From an uncultured Clostridia bacterium (lineage in GTDB: Bacteria; Bacillota; Clostridia; Oscillospirales; Acutalibacteraceae), in NCBI GenBank assembly GCA_905236975.1, contig CAJOQU010000061.1, positions 1-6,924 on the forward strand: 6,924 bases of DNA, given 5' to 3'. The position numbers and the translations under genes were made by a program. The notes beneath the pieces are model-generated. The model did not search any database. It was given only the letters and a program-made list of their open reading frames with translations, and had not been told where the DNA came from. Of this stretch, positions 1-4,804 are shown in pieces; the first letter of the stretch is position 1, and the number at the start of each line of letters is the position of its first letter.

Positions 1-51
1 GTGATCGGTTCAGCCATCGCGGCGGGCGTGTTGATTACCTTGTTTGGTTAA
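1..51 (+). CDS. oadB: Na+-translocating decarboxylase beta subunit, 3' end only
   Basis: Only the last 16 codons and a TAA stop are present; the gene begins before the window. The readable tail is VIGSAIAAGVLITLFG, a small-residue-rich hydrophobic helix. It resembles the C-terminal helix of the OadB/GcdB/MmdB family, the polytopic membrane subunit that uses decarboxylation of carboxybiotin to export Na+. The identification is inferred from this short tail plus the alpha-subunit gene that starts 13 nt downstream, an arrangement common in Clostridia sodium-pump operons. The substrate class (oxaloacetate, glutaconyl-CoA or methylmalonyl-CoA) cannot be read from this fragment, so the symbol follows the neighbour. 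Another membrane protein with a similar tail is possible. Confidence 0.65.
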   Translation: MIGSAIAAGVLITLFG

Positions 52-54
52 ATC

Positions 55-60
55 GGAGGT
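55..60 (+). promoter_or_regulatory. Ribosome binding site of the decarboxylase alpha gene
   Basis: GGAGGT lies 4 nt before the ATG at 65 and directly after the stop of the upstream gene. It favours ATG 65 over the in-frame TTG at 44, which has no such site and lies inside the upstream coding region. The tight spacing to the previous stop supports co-transcription and translational coupling. Confidence 0.75.
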
Positions 61-64
61 CATT

Positions 65-1483
65 ATGGAAAATAAACCGTTATATATTACCGATACCATT
101 CTGCGCGATGCGCACCAGTCGCAGGCCGCCACCCGCATGCGGATTGAAGACATGCTTCCCGCCCTTGAACGGCTGGATAAAATCGGCTATTGGTCACTGG
201 AATGCTGGGGCGGCGCCACGTTTGACGCCTGCATGCGCTTTTTGAACGAAGACCCGTGGGAGCGCCTGCGCACCTTAAAAAAGCATATGCCCAACACCAA
301 ACTGCAAATGCTTTTCCGCGGGCAGAACATTTTGGGCTACAAGCACTATGCCGACGACGTGGTCGAGGCCTTTGTGGCGAAATCCATTGAAAACGGCATT
401 GATGTGATCCGTATTTTTGACGCGTTGAACGACCCGCGCAATTTAGAACAGGCCGTGAAAAGCTGTAAAAAATACGGCGGCATTTGTGAGACTGCCATGA
501 GCTATACCGTCAGCCCCGTGCATGACGAAGACTATTTCGTGAATCTGGCAAAACAGCTTGAAAGCATGGGCGCCGATGTGATCTGCATTAAAGACATGGC
601 CAACCTGCTTTTGCCGTTTGACGCATATTCCCTGGTCAAAAAACTGAAGGAAAACGTGCGCGTGCCGATTCATCTGCACACCCACAACACCACCGGCACC
701 GGCGATATGACCTATTTAATGGCGGCGCAGGCCGGGGTAGATATTGTAGACTGCGCCCTTTCCCCCTTTGCCAACGGCACTTCCAACCCCTCTACCGAGG
801 CCTTGGTCGCCACCTTGCAGGGCACCGAGCGCGACACCGGGTTGGATTTAGCAAAGCTCAGCGATGTGGCGGCGCATTTCCGTGAGGTGGCCGATAAAAT
901 GAAGGCCGAAGGCACGCTTGACCCGAAGGTATTGAATGTTGATACCAAGACTCTGCTTTATCAAGTGCCGGGCGGCATGCTGTCGAACCTGATTTCACAG
1001 TTAAAGCAGGCCGGTAAAGAAGATAAATATTACGATGTGCTGGCCGAGGTGCCGCGTGTGCGTAAGGATTTCGGCTACCCGCCGCTGGTTACCCCGACCA
1101 GTCAGATCGTCGGCACACAGGCGGTCATGAACATTGTCGCCGGTGAGCGGTATAAAATGGTACCTAAGGAATCCAAGGCTCTGCTGCGCGGTGAATACGG
1201 CGCTCTGCCCGCCCCCGTTAATGAGGATGTGCGGAAAAAGGCCATCGGCGACGCCGAGGTCATCACCTGCCGCCCCGCGGATTTGTTAGAGCCGGAGCTT
1301 GATAAATACGCCGCCGAGATGAAAGAAAAGGGCATCGGCAACTGTGAGGAGGACGTCTTGAGCTACGCCCTGTTTCCGCAGGTGGCTGAAAAGTTTTTCG
1401 CTGTGCGTGACAGCAAAACAAAACCCGCCCCCGCTGCCGACGAAAACGCCGTGCGCACCCTCATTGTGGAAGATCTTTCTTAA
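65..1483 (+). CDS. oadA: Oxaloacetate decarboxylase alpha / carboxyltransferase subunit, no biotin domain
   Basis: This 472-residue protein catalyses transfer of the carboxyl group from a 2-oxo acid, most likely oxaloacetate, to biotin: the cytoplasmic half-reaction of the Na+ pump. Residues about 5-270 form the HMG-CoA lyase-like TIM barrel. It carries TILRDAHQSQ (11-20, with D15 a probable metal ligand), the lysine expected to be carbamylated in CIKDMAN (K176), and the metal-binding HLHTHN motif (203-208). Residues about 290-440 match the conserved carboxylase / PYC-OADA domain. Full OadA or pyruvate carboxylase B proteins of about 600 residues end in a biotinyl domain with an MKM motif. 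Here the chain stops after a short PAPAADE linker, so biotin must sit on a separate carrier, as in the transcarboxylase 5S subunit and in many Clostridia. The start at 65 is set by GGAGGT, with the upstream beta-subunit gene 13 nt away. Alternative names are pyruvate carboxylase subunit B and methylmalonyl-CoA carboxyltransferase 5S. The family is certain; the substrate is less so. Confidence 0.93.
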   Translation: MENKPLYITDTILRDAHQSQAATRMRIEDMLPALERLDKIGYWSLECWGGATFDACMRFLNEDPWERLRTLKKHMPNTKLQMLFRGQNILGYKHYADDVVEAFVAKSIENGIDVIRIFDALNDPRNLEQAVKSCKKYGGICETAMSYTVSPVHDEDYFVNLAKQLESMGADVICIKDMANLLLPFDAYSLVKKLKENVRVPIHLHTHNTTGTGDMTYLMAAQAGVDIVDCALSPFANGTSNPSTEALVATLQGTERDTGLDLAKLSDVAAHFREVADKMKAEGTLDPKVLNVDTKTLLYQVPGGMLSNLISQLKQAGKEDKYYDVLAEVPRVRKDFGYPPLVTPTSQIVGTQAVMNIVAGERYKMVPKESKALLRGEYGALPAPVNEDVRKKAIGDAEVITCRPADLLEPELDKYAAEMKEKGIGNCEEDVLSYALFPQVAEKFFAVRDSKTKPAPAADENAVRTLIVEDLS

Positions 1484-1492
1484 AAACGTTAT

Positions 1493-1527
1493 AAAAATAG
1501 GGAGCGCCGACAGCGTTCCCTATTTTT
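1493..1527. terminator. Bidirectional intrinsic terminator between convergent genes
   Basis: AAAAATAGGGA (1493-1503) pairs perfectly with TCCCTATTTTT (1517-1527). An inner GCGC/GCGT arm extends the stem by four pairs, including one G-U, and leaves a 5 nt loop. The stem begins with an A run and ends with a T run, so it reads as hairpin plus U-tract on both strands. It lies 9 nt after the alpha-subunit stop and 21 nt beyond the stop of the convergent peptidase gene, so it can serve both. Confidence 0.85.
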
Positions 1528-1548
1528 ATCATGATTTTATACATCACA

Positions 1549-2454
1549 TTAAAACACACCAAACGCAAATAACAGCAGCATTTCCTTCGCTTTTTCATAG
1601 ATCGCCGCCGCCTGTTCGGGCGGCAAGGGATTTTCGCCGCGCCCCAGCTCAAAGGTGAAGCCGGGGCGGCAAAAGGTTTCAATAAACCAATCCTTAAACC
1701 CGCCGCCGGCAGCAAGTGCGACCGGTTCTTCAATTTGATACCCGCTGGCTTGACTGAAAACCTCGGCCATTCTGCGCGTGCAGGCAGGCGTTTGATCGCC
1801 GTAATAGGGGTAGATCACCTCGCCCTGACTGTGCAGTGCCGCCGCCCGATCAATCGGCAGTGTGCGGCACAGCGCCGTGATGGCTTTGGTTTCGGGCTCG
1901 CTTTCGGGGGCAAACCCACCAAATCGGGTGGGGCCGGGGCCGAAAATGCCCGCGTCACATTCCTTTTGGCGAAGCTCCCGCCACCCGGCGTTGAAATTGT
2001 GGTTGATATCCACCCCGCGCAGGTTGGCGTTCCAGTGGGTGCAGTCCTTGCCGCACCACCGTTCGATCCTGCCGCGCCACGAGCCTGCCGCCACACTTCC
2101 GCAAAGAGAAATTTCACAGCCGTCGGGATTCACACAAGGCACAAACAGCAATCCGTGATCTTGTAACTTTTCTTTTATGGAAATGCCGTTTACTGCGCCG
2201 TCATGGCACAACGCCTGCGCTATTTCCTCCATCAACATCATCAGAACCACCGCGGTAAGGTGTTCGCTGCCGTGAAAGGCCGCGGCCAACAGACGGTACG
2301 ACCGCCCCCGCCCTAACCGGTAAACGGCGATCTCACGGCCGCCGCAGCTTTTGCCGATGACCGCTTTTTCAAAAACGCCGGTCTGCCGGCACAGCGCCGC
2401 CAGCGCTTTTTGACGCGCACAGTATGTATAAGAGACTGATTGGATGTTCTTCAT
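1549..2454 (-). CDS. M14-family zinc carboxypeptidase (possible gamma-D-glutamyl-diamino acid peptidase)
   Basis: This 301-residue protein is a metallocarboxypeptidase of family M14. The zinc site reads HGSE (H61, E64) plus H208 in ALHSQGE, and the catalytic glutamate is E269 in FTFELG. Other M14 landmarks are NPDG (109-112) and the substrate-binding ANLRGVDINHNF segment (143-154, with R145). The length fits a lone catalytic domain. There is no signal peptide or membrane helix, and no LysM repeats like those seen in some secreted bacterial relatives, so it probably acts in the cytoplasm. Within the family it most resembles the DL-endopeptidase type that trims muropeptides between D-Glu and the diamino acid; that is inference from sequence style, not proof. 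The start at 2454 is supported by AGGGAGGG at 2461-2468. It is a single-gene unit, divergent from the Nudix gene (45 nt between starts) and convergent with the decarboxylase operon. Two AG-rich strands and divergent starts leave little room for separate promoters. Confidence 0.85.
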   Translation of the reverse strand: MKNIQSVSYTYCARQKALAALCRQTGVFEKAVIGKSCGGREIAVYRLGRGRSYRLLAAAFHGSEHLTAVVLMMLMEEIAQALCHDGAVNGISIKEKLQDHGLLFVPCVNPDGCEISLCGSVAAGSWRGRIERWCGKDCTHWNANLRGVDINHNFNAGWRELRQKECDAGIFGPGPTRFGGFAPESEPETKAITALCRTLPIDRAAALHSQGEVIYPYYGDQTPACTRRMAEVFSQASGYQIEEPVALAAGGGFKDWFIETFCRPGFTFELGRGENPLPPEQAAAIYEKAKEMLLLFAFGVF

Positions 2455-2499
2455 GTTTGTCCCTCCCTATTGCTATTTTATGAAAGGAAGTTCTTTTTC

Positions 2500-3048
2500 A
2501 TGAATATTCTTGAAAAACCATTGTCCTCCGAATGGATTTATAACGGCCGCATCATCCGCCTGCGGCGCGATACCGCCCTGCTGCCCAACGGCGCCACCGC
2601 CACGCGTGAGGTGATCGAGCATAACGGCGGCGTTTGTGTAGCGGCTCTGACCGCGCAAAACGAGCTGTTGTTTGTCAAGCAATTCCGTTACCCGTATATG
2701 GAAATCGTGACCGAAATTCCCGCCGGCAAGCGCGACAGCACCAAGGAAGACCCCCTTGCCTGCGGCATGCGGGAATTACGGGAGGAAACCGGCGCCACAG
2801 CCGACCGTTGGCTGCCGCTCGGCAAGCTTTACCCTTCGCCCGGCTATTGCGGCGAGGTCATTTGGATGTACGCCGCCACGGGGCTTCATTTCGGCGAACA
2901 ACAGTTGGATGAGGATGAATTTTTAAATGTGGAAAAAATCCCGCTGGAGCAAGCGGTCAACATGATCCTTTCGGGCGAGATCATCGACGCCAAAACCCAG
3001 GCGGCGGTGTTGAAAGTGAAACTCTTGTGCGACCGCGGAGAGCTTTAG
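2500..3048 (+). CDS. nudF: ADP-ribose pyrophosphatase, Nudix hydrolase
   Basis: This 182-residue cytoplasmic enzyme is expected to hydrolyse ADP-ribose to AMP and ribose 5-phosphate, clearing a reactive NAD breakdown product. The Nudix box runs from G76 to A99, with E83, R91, E92, E95, E96 and G98 in place (RELREETGA). The proline at P114 in YPSPGY sits 16 residues after the box glycine, the known subfamily marker for ADP-ribose pyrophosphatases, and the preceding TEIPAG (71-76) is also typical. The N-terminal strand region 1-45 matches the dimer-swapped domain of NudF enzymes. One oddity is that six residues rather than five separate G76 from E83. The ATG at 2500 was chosen because AAAGGAAG (2483-2490) precedes it; an in-frame TTG at 2440 would lie inside the divergent peptidase gene. 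It is monocistronic, closed by the terminator at 3074. Confidence 0.92.
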   Translation: MNILEKPLSSEWIYNGRIIRLRRDTALLPNGATATREVIEHNGGVCVAALTAQNELLFVKQFRYPYMEIVTEIPAGKRDSTKEDPLACGMRELREETGATADRWLPLGKLYPSPGYCGEVIWMYAATGLHFGEQQLDEDEFLNVEKIPLEQAVNMILSGEIIDAKTQAAVLKVKLLCDRGEL

Positions 3049-3073
3049 ATAGTCTTTTCCATAAAAATGTAAG

Positions 3074-3117
3074 AAAACAGCACTTTTGACGTTCCCAACG
3101 TGAAAAGTGCTGTTTTT
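3074..3117 (+). terminator. Intrinsic terminator of the Nudix gene
   Basis: AAAACAGCACTTTT (3074-3087) pairs perfectly with AAAAGTGCTGTTTT (3103-3116). Inside a G-G mismatch, ACGTT (3089-3093) pairs with AACGT (3097-3101) around a CCC loop. The right arm ends in five Ts. It begins 26 nt after the Nudix stop. The symmetric A and T ends mean it could also stop transcription arriving on the opposite strand. Confidence 0.9.
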
Positions 3118-3134
3118 AAATTATTTGGAAATCC

Positions 3135-3164
3135 TTTACTTTTTGAATGGCAATATGGTACAAT
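3135..3164 (+). promoter_or_regulatory. Sigma-A-type promoter with extended -10 for the LRR-dockerin gene
   Basis: The -10 is TACAAT (3159-3164), five of six matches to consensus, preceded by TG one base upstream (3156-3157), an extended -10. The -35 candidate TTTACT (3135-3140) matches four of six with an 18 nt spacer. It follows the Nudix terminator directly. Transcription would start near 3171, giving a leader of about 175 nt before the ATG at 3346. Confidence 0.6.
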
Positions 3165-3200
3165 ATAAATGTCAAACAAAACCGAATAAAGTTTTATATA

Positions 3201-3235
3201 GATATGTTGTTTTTATTTTGGTAAAAACGCATATC
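3201..3235 (+). promoter_or_regulatory. Hairpin in the 5' leader of the LRR-dockerin gene
   Basis: GATATG (3201-3206) pairs with CATATC (3230-3235). After a small internal loop, GTTTTTA (3209-3215) pairs with TAAAAAC (3222-3228) around a 6 nt loop. A second copy of GCATATC at 3242-3248 could compete for the same left arm (GATATG), so two alternative folds are possible. I could not match it to a known riboswitch class. Confidence 0.4.
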
Positions 3236-3301
3236 CACTTTGCATATCTGTATGAGACGTAAAGTTTTTGTGTGACAACAATCGGAAAGTTGCGTTTTTC
3301 G

Positions 3302-3330
3302 GTGCGTCGGCTTCGATTGGCGCACTTTTT
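3302..3330 (+). terminator. Terminator-like hairpin just before the start codon (possible attenuator)
   Basis: GTGCGTCGG (3302-3310) pairs with TTGGCGCAC (3317-3325), six Watson-Crick pairs and three G-U pairs, with a CTTCGA loop. It is followed at once by TTTTT (3326-3330), then CTT and the AGGAGGA ribosome binding site. Its form is that of an intrinsic terminator, but it lies inside the leader, upstream of its own gene. TTCGGT (3298-3303), which overlaps the left arm, is complementary to ACCGAA at 3181-3186 near the predicted RNA 5' end. A mutually exclusive anti-terminator pairing is therefore possible. That regulation is inference. Confidence 0.45.
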
Positions 3331-3333
3331 CTT

Positions 3334-3340
3334 AGGAGGA
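3334..3340 (+). promoter_or_regulatory. Strong ribosome binding site of the LRR-dockerin gene
   Basis: AGGAGGA ends 5 nt before the ATG at 3346. It is a near-perfect complement to the 16S rRNA 3' end and rules out the upstream in-frame TTG at 3268 as the start. The site lies only 3 nt after the T-tract of the leader hairpin. Confidence 0.85.
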
Positions 3341-3345
3341 ATTTC

Positions 3346-4572
3346 ATGAAAACGATCAAAAAAGCATTGTCGCTATTTCTGACAGCAGCCATTATTCTGA
3401 CCCTGTTTGTGGGAACAGGCATGACAGCCAGTGCGACCATCTTGGGCATCTGCGGGGACAACCTGACCTGGCAACTGGATGCCGATACTGGGGTGTTGAC
3501 CATCTCGGGTACCGGGGCGATGAACGATTTTTATGAAAGTTCGAATTATGCACCATGGCACAGCAATTTAAATAATATTCGCACGGTTACCATTGAAGAT
3601 GGCGTAACCTCAATTGGCGAGAATGCTTTGATTGATTGCTTTAGACTGACCTCAATTGCAATTCCGTCTACAGTAACTTCAATTGGAAGGTATGCGTTCT
3701 ATGGTTGCATAAATCTGACCTCCGTCACAATTCCAGACAGCGTGCTTGAAATCGATGAGAAGGCATTTTTACAGTGCGAAAGTCTGCGTTCCCTCACAAT
3801 CAGTAGCAGTGTGACCTCAATCGGAAATCGTGCATTTCAAGAATGTTCCAATCTGACCGATGTGTTTTACGTCGGCACGGGGACACAATGGAATAAAATG
3901 AAGATCGATGCAGGCAATGACGACCTCACCCATGCTGTAATTCATTTCACGATGGAGCTTACCGCGACCCCACTGTCGGATTTCTCCTACCGGCTGGTGC
4001 ATGGTGGCATTCATATTACCGGATATATCGGCAGCGACACGACCGTGCAAATTGCAGAATCCTACATTGTCAAGGGCAGTGAGCGTATTGTTACCAACAT
4101 CGAAGAATCAGCGTTTGAGGGGAACGAAAGCATCACCTACGTCAGCATTCCGGCAACGGTTGACATGATTGGGGATTACGCTTTTTACGATTGCAACGCT
4201 TTAACGGATGTCACGCTTTGGAGCAAATATGCTGAAATAGGGGAGTTGGCCTTTGGGTATTATTACATAGACAGAACGAAGGACGGCAAGGTGGACGGTT
4301 TCACTTTGACCACATATGATGCAAGCACAGCTTGCCAGTACCTTGCCGAAAACGGGTTGACCTTTCGGCAACAAACCAAACCGGTCGGCAAGGGCGACGT
4401 AGACGCCAACGGAGAATATAACGCGGCCGATCTGCGAGTTATCAAATGTCATTTGCTGGCTTTTGCAACCTTGCAAGACGATTGGCTATCGGCCGCAGAT
4501 ATCAACGATGACAATGCGGTGGATATTCGCGATTTGGTCGCCATGAAGAAAAAAATCGCTGCGCAAACATAA
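3346..4572 (+). CDS. Secreted BspA-type leucine-rich-repeat protein with C-terminal type I dockerin
   Basis: This 408-residue protein is exported. It has a signal peptide with lysines at 3, 5 and 6, a hydrophobic core 7-24, and likely cleavage after TASA (27-30). Residues about 34-80 form the lead-in seen in many Firmicutes BspA-like proteins (CGDNLTWQLD, then LTISGTGAM). BspA/LRR_5 repeats of about 23 residues follow at 79-170 (for example LTSIAIPSTVTSIGRYAFYG) and again at about 250-305. They are separated by the characteristic VGTGTQWNKMKI capping segment and a different insert at about 203-250. The segment ending in ENGLTF (335-340) closes the LRR part. Residues 350-404 are a type I dockerin with two complete calcium loops: D351-D353-N355-N359-D362 and D385-N387-D389-D393-D396. 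Dockerins bind cohesins, so the protein may attach to a scaffold or surface protein; the LRR part may bind protein, glycan or host surfaces. The ligand is unknown. The gene is monocistronic, with its own promoter and a long leader. Its sequence looks more A+T-rich than the flanking genes, which may mean a different history. Confidence 0.9.
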   Translation: MKTIKKALSLFLTAAIILTLFVGTGMTASATILGICGDNLTWQLDADTGVLTISGTGAMNDFYESSNYAPWHSNLNNIRTVTIEDGVTSIGENALIDCFRLTSIAIPSTVTSIGRYAFYGCINLTSVTIPDSVLEIDEKAFLQCESLRSLTISSSVTSIGNRAFQECSNLTDVFYVGTGTQWNKMKIDAGNDDLTHAVIHFTMELTATPLSDFSYRLVHGGIHITGYIGSDTTVQIAESYIVKGSERIVTNIEESAFEGNESITYVSIPATVDMIGDYAFYDCNALTDVTLWSKYAEIGELAFGYYYIDRTKDGKVDGFTLTTYDASTACQYLAENGLTFRQQTKPVGKGDVDANGEYNAADLRVIKCHLLAFATLQDDWLSAADINDDNAVDIRDLVAMKKKIAAQT

Positions 4573-4616
4573 CGCTAATGCGGAATTAAACCGCCTCAAA
4601 TTTCAGCAAAACCCAA

Positions 4617-4668
4617 GCCTCCCTCGCCTAAAGGGATGTGGCGCGGCGTAGCCGGGGTGTTTGTTTTT
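4617..4668. repeat. Possible dispersed intergenic repeat (REP/MITE-like)
   Basis: The segment starts GCCTCCCTCGCCTAAAGGGA, continues GTGGCGCGGCGTAGCCGGGG, and ends in TGTTTGTTTTT. It contains CCCT/AGGG (4621-4624 with 4632-4635) and CGGC/GCCG (4644-4647 with 4651-4654) stems. From memory it resembles a family of short repeats scattered between genes in many gut Clostridia, of the pattern CTCCCTC, AAAGGGAGGTGG, GGAGGG, TTGTTT. Only one copy is visible here, so repeat status is inference. The GC-rich stem followed by Ts could also act as a weak + strand terminator. Confidence 0.4.
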
Positions 4669-4714
4669 CAGAATCTAATGCGGCTGTGACAATCGTCACA
4701 GCCGCATTAGTCTG
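4669..4714. repeat. Long perfect palindrome (16 bp stem, 4 nt loop)
   Basis: CTAATGCGGCTGTGAC (4675-4690) is the exact inverse complement of GTCACAGCCGCATTAG (4695-4710), with an AATC loop. Beyond a 2 nt bulge, CAGA (4669-4672) and TCTG (4711-4714) add four pairs. No T-run follows on either strand, so it is not a classical intrinsic terminator, although TTTGTTTTT precedes it at 4660-4668. Its place between convergent transcripts suits a transcription barrier or RNA-end stabiliser; a protein-binding or mobile-element end is also possible. Confidence 0.85.
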
Positions 4715-4741
4715 TCAAGAAACTTGTTGTTCAGATTTTTA

Positions 4742-4768
4742 GCGGCGATCAGCCGCATTTTGGTTTTT
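4742..4768 (+). terminator. Weak candidate terminator after the LRR-dockerin gene
   Basis: GCGGC (4742-4746) pairs with GCCGC (4752-4756) around a 5 nt loop, followed by ATTTTGGTTTTT. The stem is short, and the T-tract is broken by GG and shared with the next hairpin, so function is uncertain. It is the best hairpin-plus-T arrangement downstream of the LRR-dockerin stop on the + strand. Confidence 0.35.
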
Positions 4769-4793
4769 CTGCCGACATGTGCGGCAGAAAAAC
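4763..4793. repeat. 12 bp inverted repeat with T-run 5' and A-run 3'
   Basis: GTTTTTCTGCCG (4763-4774) pairs perfectly with CGGCAGAAAAAC (4782-4793) around a 7 nt loop. The run polarity is the reverse of an intrinsic terminator on both strands: T first, A last. It lies 11 nt beyond the stop of the convergent membrane-protein gene, where it could protect the mRNA 3' end. Confidence 0.7.
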
Positions 4794-4804
4794 GCCTTGC
4801 AAAA

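Larger units (their letters stand above)
4573..4804. other. Gene-free stretch rich in inverted repeats
   Basis: No plausible gene is present in this 232 bp between two convergent genes. It holds, in order: a small GCGG/CCGC hairpin right after the stop (4580-4594), an intergenic-repeat-like segment (4617-4668), a perfect 16 bp palindromic stem (4675-4710), a short hairpin followed by Ts (4742-4768) and a 12 bp stem (4763-4793). CTAATGCGG occurs at 4575-4583 and again exactly 100 bp later at 4675-4683, with its inverse at 4702-4710. CAGCCGCATT occurs at 4699-4708 and 4750-4759. These shared words allow several alternative pairings. Confidence 0.75.

Noticed and set aside
44..64. Longer decarboxylase alpha start at TTG 44
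   Set aside because: It overlaps the upstream gene, lacks a ribosome binding site, and adds residues not typical of the family; ATG 65 has GGAGGT.
1735..2166. Open frame of 143 codons on the + strand, plus overlapping frames of 98-100 codons
   Set aside because: These are antisense or out-of-frame shadows of the M14 peptidase gene and have no recognisable protein features.
2404..2499. Sigma-A promoter for the Nudix gene (TTGACG at 2410, TATAAG at 2427)
   Set aside because: The spacer is only 11 nt, too short for a standard promoter. No convincing pair was found for either divergent gene in this interval.
3171..3333. Cyclic-di-GMP (GEMM-I) riboswitch in the LRR-dockerin leader
   Set aside because: GACGTAAAG at about 3256-3264 faintly recalls the conserved GACGCAAAG, but the GCAAACC half and GNRA loop are missing. 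No other known riboswitch core was recognised.
3268..3345. Longer LRR-dockerin start at TTG 3268
   Set aside because: It would bury the signal peptide behind 26 residues and run through the hairpin; AGGAGGA with ATG 3346 is clearly better.
3346..4572. Repeats inside the LRR gene as a CRISPR or tandem DNA repeat
   Set aside because: The periodicity is at protein level (about 23 residues) with diverged DNA; there are no identical repeats with uniform spacers.
4573..4804. tRNA or small structured RNA gene in the intergenic gap
   Set aside because: Several stems exist, but no cloverleaf, T-loop GTTCGA-type motif or CCA-like end was found, and no promoter is evident.
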